From contig JAGBJJ010000021.1 in NCBI GenBank assembly GCA_017934525.1, positions 1 through 34,120 of the forward strand: DNA of 34,120 nucleotides, read 5' to 3'. The notes beneath the pieces are model-generated. The model was not told the DNA's origin. It saw only the letters and a list, made by a program, of their open reading frames with translations, and ran no database searches. Below are positions 8,190 to 15,587 of the stretch, piece by piece (positions within the stretch are counted from its first letter, which is position 1; each line of letters opens with the position of its first letter). Source of the DNA: Prevotella sp. Its GTDB lineage: Bacteria; Bacteroidota; Bacteroidia; Bacteroidales; Bacteroidaceae. Position numbers and translations under genes: made by a program.

Positions 8190-8654
8190 ATGGAAGAAAG
8201 AAAAGACGAAGGCCTGAAGCAGTTGGGCCGAAAGACTGTCTACAGCACCGACTATGACCCAGGTGTGCTGGAGACGTTTGAGAACCGCCATCGCGGCAAT
8301 GATTACTGGGTGCAGTTCAACTGCCCCGAGTTCACCACGCTCTGTCCCATCACCGGGCAGCCCGACTTTGCCGAGCTGAAGATTATGTATCTGCCTGACG
8401 AGCGCATGGTGGAAAGTAAGAGCCTGAAGCTCTATCTGTTCAGTTTCCGCAATCATGGCGATTTTCATGAAGACTGTGTGAACACCATCATGAAGGATCT
8501 TGTGAAACTGATGAATCCTAAGTATATTGAGGTGCAGGGGCTGTTCACCCCCCGCGGTGGCATATCCATCTATCCGTATGCCAACTATGGGCGGCCAGGC
8601 ACCAAATACGAGAAACTGGCCGAACAGCGCCTGCTGGCACACCAGTTTGCATGA
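8190..8654 (+). CDS. queF: NADPH-dependent 7-cyano-7-deazaguanine reductase
   Basis: 154 residues, the short, unimodular (B. subtilis-type) QueF of the tunnelling fold. It reduces preQ0 to preQ1 in queuosine biosynthesis. The catalytic Cys52 is in [18 protein letters not shown], with Asp59 of the same block. The family motif [20 protein letters not shown] (75-94) supplies the NADPH/substrate-site residues, including His93 and Glu94. It ends with [15 protein letters not shown]. No other queuosine gene is in the window. A preQ1-I riboswitch candidate ends 5 nt before the ATG, so the enzyme is probably repressed by its own product. Confidence 0.95.
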   Translation: MEERKDEGLKQLGRKTVYSTDYDPGVLETFENRHRGNDYWVQFNCPEFTTLCPITGQPDFAELKIMYLPDERMVESKSLKLYLFSFRNHGDFHEDCVNTIMKDLVKLMNPKYIEVQGLFTPRGGISIYPYANYGRPGTKYEKLAEQRLLAHQFA

Positions 8655-8690
8655 TGGCAGCACGGCAGACGCTGCGGCATGAAAAAAAGT

Positions 8691-8729
8691 GGAGAAGTGG
8701 CCTTCAGGCGTCACTTCTCCTCTTTTTTC
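8691..8729. terminator. Bidirectional terminator between queF and the CxxC lipoprotein
   Basis: GGAGAAGTG (8691-8699) pairs with CACTTCTCC (8712-8720), and GCCT/AGGC continue the stem inside. A-rich sequence lies on the left (8682-8688) and a T-run on the right (8723-8728), so it can work on both strands. The right arm covers the last codons and stop of the minus-strand lipoprotein. Confidence 0.8.
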
Positions 8730-9508
8730 TGTGCCTCGGTTTCGTCCTTCGGTTCCTCGGCTTTCCTGTAGAACCCTCGCAGGCCGTCGGCAAAGCGGAG
8801 CACCAGCGTGTCGGGCGTCAGCGCTACAAACTCGGCCGTGTCGCTGCCTTTCTGGTAGATATTGCCCAGCGAGTCGATGCCCGTCTCTGTCAGTATCAGG
8901 CGGCCGTTGAAGATGCGCCACTCGCGATAGCGCTTACCCTCAGGATATTCCACCAGCTGCTCGTTGGCCGCCTCTTGGTTGCGGTGGCGCATGCCGATGG
9001 GGGTGGCCACGCCTTCGGCCTTGATCTGGAAGCCATACTCATGCTCAGTGGCCAGCAGCTTTCTCAGGGAGTCAGGCTGCACGCTGAGTTGGGCCGTGGG
9101 CATACCATGGTCCATGCCGGCATGCCGTCTGAGCGTTGGCAGCACCTTATAGCACCACTGGGCCTGGAAGTCTTCTGTGACGATGACGATGTCGGCCTTG
9201 GTCGAGTCTTGCGCATTGCGCACCAATGCCAGCTTGTCGCCGATGCGCGGCACTCCGAAGACGCGGTGCAGGCGCGTGGCCTCCAGAATGTTGAGCGTGT
9301 CGGGGTCGTTGCCCTCATAGGGCGAGCGCAGAAACACCACAATCGTGTCGGTGCACCCGTCGCAGGCCAGTCCGTAGATAGTGGAGTCGCCCTCCGCGTA
9401 GAGTTCTTTCTCTATAGCCTCCGTCAGCTCATGGTCGGCCTTCGCCCCGCAGGCAGCGAAGGCGAGTGATAGAGCCGCAAGGCAAAGCACACTGTATACT
9501 TTCATCAT
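8711..9508 (-). CDS. Lipoprotein with N-terminal CxxC motif, possibly NlpE-like
   Basis: 265 residues from the ATG at 9508; a second ATG follows at 9505. A longer open frame to 9583 would run back through the promoter, so I reject that start. The signal MMKVYSVLCLAALSLAFAAC gives lipobox Cys20. Soon after comes YGLACDGCTDTIVVFL (CxxC at 49-52), similar in spacing to the YxGxLPCxxC opening of NlpE copper-stress lipoproteins. The remainder (RIFNGRLILTETGIDSLGN, then LTPDTLVLRFADG) is beta-rich, like a small barrel. It ends in a Lys/Glu tail. The NlpE link is weak; 'lipoprotein of unknown function' is the safe call. Confidence 0.6.
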   Translation of the reverse strand: MMKVYSVLCLAALSLAFAACGAKADHELTEAIEKELYAEGDSTIYGLACDGCTDTIVVFLRSPYEGNDPDTLNILEATRLHRVFGVPRIGDKLALVRNAQDSTKADIVIVTEDFQAQWCYKVLPTLRRHAGMDHGMPTAQLSVQPDSLRKLLATEHEYGFQIKAEGVATPIGMRHRNQEAANEQLVEYPEGKRYREWRIFNGRLILTETGIDSLGNIYQKGSDTAEFVALTPDTLVLRFADGLRGFYRKAEEPKDETEAQKKEEK

Positions 9509-9529
9509 TTTTATGTCGTTATGTGGGTG

Positions 9530-9537
9530 CAAAGGTA
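9530..9537 (-). promoter_or_regulatory. Bacteroidota -7 box for the CxxC lipoprotein
   Basis: TACCTTTG on the minus strand (9537-9530), 21 nt before the ATG at 9508. No well-spaced -33 TTTG is visible. Two 8-mers, ACATAACG and ACATAAAA, stand directly before the start codon. Confidence 0.65.
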
Positions 9538-9644
9538 AGAAAAAGTTGTCACTTAGACTTTGCAAATGGAGGGCTATTTTCAAAAAAAAAGTTAAATGCA
9601 GAAGATTAACGCCCCTCTGCTATTCTGCTCCCCCCTTTTTTTAT

Positions 9645-9652
9645 TACCTTTG
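9645..9652 (+). promoter_or_regulatory. Bacteroidota -7 box for the OadA-like gene
   Basis: TACCTTTG at 9645-9652, 37 nt before the ATG at 9690, after a C/T-rich tract. No clear -33 element is visible. Confidence 0.7.
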
Positions 9653-9689
9653 CATCAAAATAATCGTTATAACCAATTAAATGTAAACT

Positions 9690-11471
9690 ATGGGAAAGAA
9701 AAAGATTAAGTTCAGTCTCGTCTATCGCGACATGTGGCAGTCGAGTGGCAAATTCCAACCCCGCAAGGATCAGTTGGAGCGCATTGCCCCGGTCATCATC
9801 GACATGGGGTGCTTCGCACGTGTGGAAACCAATGGTGGCGCCTTTGAGCAGGTGAACCTGATGGCAGGTGAAAACCCCAACGACGCAGTGCGCGCCTTCT
9901 GTAAGCCTTTCAACCAGGTAGGTATCCAGACCCACATGCTCGACCGCGGTCTCAATGCCCTTCGCATGTACCCCGTGCCCGATGACGTGCGCGAACTGAT
10001 GTATAAGGTAAAGCATGCCCAGGGTGTAGATATCCCCCGCATCTTCTGTGGCCTGAACGACACACGCAATATCATCCCCTCTATCAAGTGGGCCAAGGCT
10101 GCCGGCATGATTCCGCAGGCCACGCTCTGCATCACCACCAGCCCCGTGCATACCGTGGAATACTATTCGAAGATTGCCGACGAGCTGATTGCCGCCGGTG
10201 CTGAGGAAATCTGCCTGAAGGACATGGCAGGTATCGGCCAGCCCGCCATGCTTGGCGCCCTGACCAAGGCCATCAAGACAAAACATCCCGACATCATCAT
10301 ACAGTATCACGGCCACAGCGGCCCCGGCCTCTCGATGGCCAGCATCCTCGAGGTCTGCAACAATGGTGCCGACATCATCGATACCGCCATTGAGCCGCTG
10401 AGCTGGGGTAAGGTGCATCCCGATATTATCTCGGTGCAGTCGATGCTGAAGAACGAGGGCTTCGAGGTGGAGGACATCAACATGAATGCCTACATGCAGG
10501 CCCGCACGCTCACTCAGGAGTTCATCGACGATTGGCTCGGCTATTTCATCAACCCCGCCAACAAGCACATGTCGAGCCTGCTGCTCGGCAGCGGTCTGCC
10601 CGGCGGCATGATGGGCTCGATGATGGCCGACCTGGGCCCCATCCAGACAATGATCAACAAGCTGCGTGAAAAGAAGGGCGAGCCTACGCTGACCATGGAC
10701 GACATGCTCGTCAAGCTGTTCAACGAGGTAGAGTATGTATGGCCGCGCGTCGGTTATCCCCCACTCGTGACGCCGTTCTCGCAGTACACCAAGAATATCG
10801 CCCTGATGAACCTTCTCACCATGGAGCAGGGCAAGGGTCGCTACGTGATGATGGACGACGCTATCTGGGGCATGATTCTCGGCAAGAGCGGCAAGGTGCC
10901 CGGCACCATCGCTCCCGAGCTCATCGAGCTGGCACAGAAGCAGGGCCGCGAGTTCACCGACGCCGACCCGCACACGCTCATCCCCAATGCCCTTGACACC
11001 TTCAAGAAGGAGATGGACGAGAACGGCTGGGACTATGGCAAGGACAACGAAGAGCTCTTCGAGCTGGCTATGCACCCCGAGCAGTATCGCCCCTTCCGCA
11101 GCGGACAGGCCAAGAAGCAGCTGCTGGCCGACATCCAGAAGGCCAAGGACGCCAAGCTGGGCGGCACGAAGATGAAGCCCGAGGAACTGGCTGCCTTCAA
11201 GCATGCCAAGGCCGACGCCCTGGTTTGCCCCTCGGCAGGTCAGATTTTCTACGAGTTCAACGGCGACGGCGAGTGCGCTCCCTGCATTGAGCCGTTCATC
11301 GGTCAGAAGTATGAGGAAGGCCAGACCTTCTGCTACCTCGTCGAGAAGTGGGGTGAGATTCGTCCTATCCCCGCAGCTCTGGGTGGCAAGCTTGTTGAGG
11401 TGAGCGCCAAGCAAGGTGCCAAGGTGCGCAAGGGCGACACGCTGGCATGGATTGAGCGCGACGCAAAATAA
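9690..11471 (+). CDS. Oxaloacetate decarboxylase alpha/pyruvate carboxylase B-like carboxyltransferase
   Basis: 593 residues. A DRE-TIM carboxyltransferase barrel fills about 1-300: SLVYRDMWQSSGKF in place of the usual RDAHQS, the catalytic Lys in CLKDMAGIG (about 177) and the metal ligands in YHGHSGPG (about 206-208). A conserved carboxylase domain (about 310-470) contains PGGMMGSMM and YVWPRVGYPPLVTPFSQY. The C-terminal ~75 residues look like a biotinyl domain (EGQTFCYLVEKWGEIRPIPA, then GGKLVEVSAKQGAKVRKGDT), but the biotin motif EAMKM is replaced by a VEKWG-type sequence without the lysine. Family members move CO2 between oxaloacetate/pyruvate and biotin. Here the biotin must be on another protein, or the reaction differs. 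No beta or gamma subunit is nearby. The HD gene follows after 7 nt. Confidence 0.8.
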   Translation: MGKKKIKFSLVYRDMWQSSGKFQPRKDQLERIAPVIIDMGCFARVETNGGAFEQVNLMAGENPNDAVRAFCKPFNQVGIQTHMLDRGLNALRMYPVPDDVRELMYKVKHAQGVDIPRIFCGLNDTRNIIPSIKWAKAAGMIPQATLCITTSPVHTVEYYSKIADELIAAGAEEICLKDMAGIGQPAMLGALTKAIKTKHPDIIIQYHGHSGPGLSMASILEVCNNGADIIDTAIEPLSWGKVHPDIISVQSMLKNEGFEVEDINMNAYMQARTLTQEFIDDWLGYFINPANKHMSSLLLGSGLPGGMMGSMMADLGPIQTMINKLREKKGEPTLTMDDMLVKLFNEVEYVWPRVGYPPLVTPFSQYTKNIALMNLLTMEQGKGRYVMMDDAIWGMILGKSGKVPGTIAPELIELAQKQGREFTDADPHTLIPNALDTFKKEMDENGWDYGKDNEELFELAMHPEQYRPFRSGQAKKQLLADIQKAKDAKLGGTKMKPEELAAFKHAKADALVCPSAGQIFYEFNGDGECAPCIEPFIGQKYEEGQTFCYLVEKWGEIRPIPAALGGKLVEVSAKQGAKVRKGDTLAWIERDAK

Positions 11472-11478
11472 ACTGAAA

Positions 11479-12015
11479 GTGGACTATCAATCGCTTTTAG
11501 ATAGATATTATCCCGAGGTCGGCGACCTGCGGCTGTTGCTCCTGAAGCACAGTCGGCAGGTCGCCGACCGTTGTTTGTCTATAGCCCGCCGTCATCCTGA
11601 GCTGGGTGCCGACGAGCAGTTCCTGGAAGAGGCCGCCATGCTCCACGACATAGGCATCCGCTGGTGCCACGCCCCAGGCATTTTCTGCACGGGCACCGAG
11701 CACTATATCCGCCACGGTCTGCTGGGCGCAGAGCTGTTGCGCCGCGAGGGCTTCCCCCGCCATGCGCGCGTCTGCGAGCGCCACACCGGCACAGGCCTCA
11801 CCCGGCTGCAGATAGAACGTGAGAAGCTGCCCCTGCCGCTGGCCGACTATGTGCCCGAGACGCTCGAGGAACAGCTTGTCTGCTATGCCGACAAGTTTTA
11901 TTCCAAGTCGCACCCCGACCGTGTGCTCACTGTCGATGAGGCTGCCCGCAGCCTGGCCCGTTTCGGCGAGGAGGGCGTGGCGAAGTTCCGTGGATGGGCC
12001 GAACGCTTCGAGTAG
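11479..12015 (+). CDS. HD-domain phosphohydrolase
   Basis: 178 residues from GTG 11479, the first plausible start after the OadA-like stop. The longer frame from 11416 overlaps that gene by 56 nt and begins with unlikely Arg-rich sequence. HD-family metal ligands are visible: His24 (LLKHSRQVAD), the His56-Asp57 pair in AMLHDIGI, and further His in EHYIRHGLLGAELLRREG (75, 79) and CERHTG. A conserved late Asp is in CYADKFYSK. This is the short HDIG-type domain seen in stand-alone nucleotide phosphohydrolases. The substrate cannot be told. Position suggests co-transcription with the upstream gene. Confidence 0.8.
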   Translation: MDYQSLLDRYYPEVGDLRLLLLKHSRQVADRCLSIARRHPELGADEQFLEEAAMLHDIGIRWCHAPGIFCTGTEHYIRHGLLGAELLRREGFPRHARVCERHTGTGLTRLQIEREKLPLPLADYVPETLEEQLVCYADKFYSKSHPDRVLTVDEAARSLARFGEEGVAKFRGWAERFE

Positions 12016-12032
12016 CGGCACCGTTGCCCCCC

Positions 12033-12052
12033 GTTAGCAGTACAGCTGTAAC
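12033..12052 (+). repeat. Small hairpin and 10-bp direct repeat in the HD-lptD intergenic region
   Basis: GTTA(G)CAG-TACAG-CTGTAAC (12033-12052) folds into a 7-bp stem with one bulge. It begins inside one copy of CCGTTAGCAG (12031-12040), which recurs exactly at 12139-12148. No T-run follows, so a terminator role is doubtful. The rest of 12016-12214 holds nothing else I recognise. Confidence 0.35.
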
Positions 12053-12214
12053 TCTTAAAAAAACAGAATTTTGGCCGGAAAATGATTCGGTTCTGCTCAA
12101 AATTATTCAATTTCAGTCAGATTTTTCTTTCGTCTCATCCGTTAGCAGCCCCTGATATAGGCGCACTGATACGTTAAACTATCGTAAACAGTGCATTATT
12201 CGGGATTTTTGGTG

Positions 12215-12222
12215 TAATTTTG
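12215..12222 (+). promoter_or_regulatory. -7-like box abutting the lptD-like start codon
   Basis: TAATTTTG at 12215-12222 fits TAnnTTTG and ends 5 nt before the GTG at 12228. If used, transcription would begin at or within a few bases of the start codon. No -33 TTG at the expected distance is visible. Confidence 0.45.
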
Positions 12223-12227
12223 CAGCC

Positions 12228-15170
12228 GTGAAACGCAAAACGGTGATAATCCTTATGCTCTCCGCCTTCATCATGGTGTTGGCGGGAGTACCTTTTGCTA
12301 CACCCTTCGGACAGGTCGTAGGGTGGGGGCGCGACACGCTTCTTGTGGCCGACAGCGTGCCACAAGACTCGCTGCTGCCCGTGCCTGCCCATGCCGACAC
12401 ATTGCCTCCGGGTGCCCTTCTGCCTGACACTGCCATCAGGGCCAGTGCCCCCAGGGCCGCTGCCGCCTTGAAGCGTGACACCAGCACCATGGACTCGCTC
12501 GAGCTGGCCATCTATAAATATAATAAGGTCATCGACGACTCGCTGCGGCAGGACTCACTCAACCGCCAGCGCAAGAACGGCATCGACTCGCCCGTGGAGT
12601 TCTCGGCCAACGACTCGCTCATCTATGAAGCCTCGTCGGGCATGGCCCATCTCTTCGGCGACTCCCATGTGAAGTATCAGAACATGGACCTTAAGAGCGA
12701 GAAGATATACATGTGTCTCGACTCGTCGCTCGTGCATGCCACCGGCGGCATCGACTCCATCACCGGCGAGAAGATGGGCACCCCCGTCTTCCAGATGGGC
12801 AGCGACACCTACGAGAGTGACACCATGGCCTTCAACTTCAAATCGAAGAAAGGTCTTATCAGCCAAGTCTATACGCAGCAGGAAGACGGCTTCCTCACCT
12901 CTGAGCTCTCGAAGCGCGGCGCCAATGGCGAGCTCTACCTGCAGCATGGGCGCTATACCACCTGCGACGACCCGCATCCCGACTTCTACATCGCCATGTC
13001 GCGTGCCAAGGTGCGTCCCGGCAAGGACGTCGTCTTCGGTCCGGCCTATCTTGTGGTGTGCGATGTGCCCGTGCCGCTTGCCATACCTTATGGCTTCTTC
13101 CCTTTCACCAAGAGCTATTCCAGCGGCTTCATCATGCCCACCTATGGTGATGAGACCGAGCGCGGCTTCTATCTGCGCGACGGCGGCTACTACTTCGCCA
13201 TCTCCGACAAGATGGACCTGAAGCTGCTCGGCGAGATTTACACCAAAGGCTCGTGGGGCCTTTCGGCAGCCTCCAACTACCGCAAGCGCTACCGCTACAG
13301 CGGCTCTTTCTATGCCAGCTACCAGAACTCGGTCACTGGCGAGAAAAACATGCCCGACTATGCCAAGCAAACCAGTTTCAAGGTGCAGTGGAGCCATCGG
13401 CAGGACCAGAAGGCCAACCCCTTCTCGAGCCTCTCGGCATCGGTGAACTTCGCCACGTCGAGCTATGAGCGCAACAACCTCACGTCGATGTACAACCCCC
13501 AGTCGATGACGCAGTCTACGCGTACCTCGTCGGTGAGCTACAGCACCTCGTTCTCGAGCATAGGGCTCAGCATCTCGACCTCGATGAACCTCAACCAAAA
13601 CATGCGCGACTCGACCATCTCCATGACGCTGCCCGACCTCAACATCTCACTCTCGCGCTTCTACCCCTTCAGACGCAAGAAGATGGTGGGCAAGGAACGC
13701 TGGTATGAGAAGATATCTATGTCGTACACCGGCCATTTCTCCAACTCCATCACCTCGAAGGAGAGCGAGCTGCTGCACAAGAACATCATCAGAGACTGGC
13801 GCAACGGCATGCAGCACAACATACCCATCAGCGGCAATTTCACCCTGCTCGGATATATCAATGTCAATCCCGCATTCAACTTCACCGACCGCACTTACTC
13901 CAACAAGGTGATGCGCTCATGGGACACGGCAGCCCAGCGTGAGGTGCTCGACACCATCAACGGCTTCTACAACGTCTACGACTGGAACCTGTCAGTCTCG
14001 GCATCGACGAAGCTCTATGGCTTCTACATCCCCTCGCGCAAGCTCTTCGGCGACAAGATACAAGCCATCCGCCACGTGCTGACGCCGCAGGTGAGCTTCC
14101 GCTATGCGCCCGACTTCAGCGCCTCGCGCTATGGCTACTACGAGACTTACCAGAAGACCAATGCCGACGGCACTGTCTCGCTCGTGGAGTATTCGCCCTA
14201 TCAGGGGCAGCTCTATGGCTATCCCAGCACAAAGGGTAAGACGGGCAGTATCTCGTTTGACCTCTCGAACAATGTGGAGATGAAGATTAAGAGCGAGAGT
14301 GACACCACGGGGCTGGGCAAGAAAATCAGTCTTATCGACGAGCTCGGCGCCTCGATGTCGTATAACCTGGCTGCCAAGGTGCGCCCGTGGAGCGACCTCT
14401 CTACGCGCATCCGCCTGAAGCTCACCAAGCGCTACACGCTCAACCTCAACGCCGTCTTCGCCAGCTATGTCTACGAGGCCGACTCCGTGGGAGCCACGCC
14501 CCGGCTGAGCGAGAACAAGACCTATTGGGGCATGGGCAAGATAGGACGCTTCCAGGGCATGTCGCAGAATTTCTCTTACACTATCGACAACACCAAGGTG
14601 GCCAACATCATCAAGTGGCTAAAGGGTGAGCGGCCTGACAAGAAGAAAAGCAGGCGCGACGAAGACGAGGATGACTACGACGATGAGTACGACAACGAGG
14701 TGGAGACCAACCTCGACCAAGACATGGAGCGGGGAAAGCATGGCGCCAAGAAGAAGAGCAGTAAGGCCGAGACCGACGAAGACGGCTACATGAGCTACTC
14801 TCTGCCTTGGTCGCTCAGCTTCGGCTATGGTATCACCATGCGCGAGAACCAGGACCGCACGAAGTTCAACTACCACACCATGCGCTACCCCTATAAGTTC
14901 ACGCAGAACCTGAACGTCAGCGGCAACGTGCGCATCAGCGACGGATGGAACATCTCGTTCTCGTCGGGCTACGACTTCGAGAACAAGAAGATATCCATGA
15001 CCACGGCGTCGCTCTCACGCGACCTGCATTGCTTCAGCATGTCGTGTTCCGTGGTGCTGGCGCCCTACACCAGCTATAATTTCTCCTTCCGCTGCAATGC
15101 CTCTACGCTCACCGATGCGCTGAAGTACGACAAGCGTTCCAGCTACTCCAACTCCGTGCAGTGGTACTGA
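12228..15170 (+). CDS. LptD-like LPS-assembly outer-membrane protein
   Basis: 980 residues from GTG 12228; this start gives a signal peptide with a basic n-region (MKRKTVIILMLSAFIMVLAG), whereas the next ATG (12255) would lose it. A Ser/Asp/Ala-rich linker runs to about 110. An LptA/OstA-like jellyroll follows (about 120-260: FSANDSLIYEASSGMAHLFG, then GDSHVKYQNMDLKSEKIY), with HGRYTTCDDPHPDFYIAMSR and VPLAIPYGFFPF as in LptD proteins. A long beta-barrel runs to the end, finishing in VQWY. In LptD this barrel inserts LPS into the outer leaflet. It is larger than E. coli LptD (~780) and carries a strongly charged insert (about 800-855, Lys/Arg then Asp/Glu rich). Confidence 0.82.
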   Translation: MKRKTVIILMLSAFIMVLAGVPFATPFGQVVGWGRDTLLVADSVPQDSLLPVPAHADTLPPGALLPDTAIRASAPRAAAALKRDTSTMDSLELAIYKYNKVIDDSLRQDSLNRQRKNGIDSPVEFSANDSLIYEASSGMAHLFGDSHVKYQNMDLKSEKIYMCLDSSLVHATGGIDSITGEKMGTPVFQMGSDTYESDTMAFNFKSKKGLISQVYTQQEDGFLTSELSKRGANGELYLQHGRYTTCDDPHPDFYIAMSRAKVRPGKDVVFGPAYLVVCDVPVPLAIPYGFFPFTKSYSSGFIMPTYGDETERGFYLRDGGYYFAISDKMDLKLLGEIYTKGSWGLSAASNYRKRYRYSGSFYASYQNSVTGEKNMPDYAKQTSFKVQWSHRQDQKANPFSSLSASVNFATSSYERNNLTSMYNPQSMTQSTRTSSVSYSTSFSSIGLSISTSMNLNQNMRDSTISMTLPDLNISLSRFYPFRRKKMVGKERWYEKISMSYTGHFSNSITSKESELLHKNIIRDWRNGMQHNIPISGNFTLLGYINVNPAFNFTDRTYSNKVMRSWDTAAQREVLDTINGFYNVYDWNLSVSASTKLYGFYIPSRKLFGDKIQAIRHVLTPQVSFRYAPDFSASRYGYYETYQKTNADGTVSLVEYSPYQGQLYGYPSTKGKTGSISFDLSNNVEMKIKSESDTTGLGKKISLIDELGASMSYNLAAKVRPWSDLSTRIRLKLTKRYTLNLNAVFASYVYEADSVGATPRLSENKTYWGMGKIGRFQGMSQNFSYTIDNTKVANIIKWLKGERPDKKKSRRDEDEDDYDDEYDNEVETNLDQDMERGKHGAKKKSSKAETDEDGYMSYSLPWSLSFGYGITMRENQDRTKFNYHTMRYPYKFTQNLNVSGNVRISDGWNISFSSGYDFENKKISMTTASLSRDLHCFSMSCSVVLAPYTSYNFSFRCNASTLTDALKYDKRSSYSNSVQWY

Positions 15171-15177
15171 CACGTGT

Positions 15178-15207
15178 GAGCGCCGCCGCAGGCGTCTGCC
15201 TGCGCTC
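15178..15207. terminator. Stable hairpin between the lptD-like gene and the convergent small ORF
   Basis: CGCAGGC (15187-15193), GTCT loop, GCCTGCG (15198-15204), with GAG (15178-15180) and CTC (15205-15207) able to close a lower stem across an internal loop. GC-rich, without a T-run on either side, so terminator function is uncertain. Confidence 0.45.
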
Positions 15208-15215
15208 GGGGCCTG

Positions 15216-15368
15216 TCAGTCGTTGATGTAGTTCTTGGTCGACATGTCGTAGTAAAGCGCTTCCAGTTCTTGCAGCGTCAGCTTTTCCAGAGAGCGTTCT
15301 ATCACTCTGATGATTTCTTCGCGCCGGTAGTTGTCGTCCTGGCCGAAGCGTTCTGTGTAAGCCATCAT
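15216..15368 (-). CDS. Small conserved-looking protein of 50 residues
   Basis: 50 residues from ATG 15368 (a second ATG is at 15365). A longer frame to 15407 would start upstream of and inside the -7 box at 15395-15402, so I chose the shorter one. The sequence is helical and charged: TERFGQDDNYRREEIIRVIE, then LEKLTLQELEALYYDM and STKNYIND. There is no signal, membrane segment or zinc motif. It has its own strong -7 box 26 nt upstream, which supports it as a real gene. Similar short acidic helical proteins are common in Bacteroidales, but I cannot name a family. Function unknown. Confidence 0.65.
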   Translation of the reverse strand: MMAYTERFGQDDNYRREEIIRVIERSLEKLTLQELEALYYDMSTKNYIND

Positions 15369-15394
15369 ATAATTATTTTGTTTAGATGCAGGTG

Positions 15395-15402
15395 CAAATA
15401 TA
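15395..15402 (-). promoter_or_regulatory. Bacteroidota -7 box for the 50-residue protein
   Basis: TATATTTG on the minus strand (15402-15395), 26 nt before the ATG at 15368. Its presence decides the start choice of that gene. Confidence 0.65.
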
Positions 15403-15489
15403 CGCATTATTTCTCAATGCCGTGCCGTTTTCCGCTTGGTTTTAAGTGATTTTAGATATTCCCGTTATGCTTATTTCACCGAAAATCCT

Positions 15490-15587
15490 TATCTTTGCAT
15501 CATCAACGAAAGGTGCACCTCTGCAGGGGTACACAAAATGATGATGAACCAATGAATGGGATGACAGAGCCTTTACTATGAGAGCGT
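15490..15587 (+). promoter_or_regulatory. Promoter and structured leader of the AlkZ-related gene
   Basis: The -7 box TATCTTTG is at 15490-15497. The predicted leader of ~85 nt begins with a hairpin at 15513-15534: GTG/CAC, one mismatch, ACCTC/GGGGT, loop TGCA. It contains two tiny open frames: ATG-ATG-ATG-AAC-CAA-TGA (from 15538) and a 9-codon frame 15552-15581 that stops 6 nt before the gene's ATG. Confidence 0.55.

Noticed and set aside
9606..11414. 602-codon open frame on the minus strand opposite the OadA-like gene
   Set aside because: It mirrors the real gene, lacks promoter and family signals, and its translation is rich in His/Leu/Val as expected for the complement of GC-biased codons.
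12555..13598. 347-codon minus-strand frame inside the lptD-like gene, and similar frames at 26869-27939 and 28440-29372
   Set aside because: They are antisense shadows of clear genes; no recognisable domain, promoter or start context.
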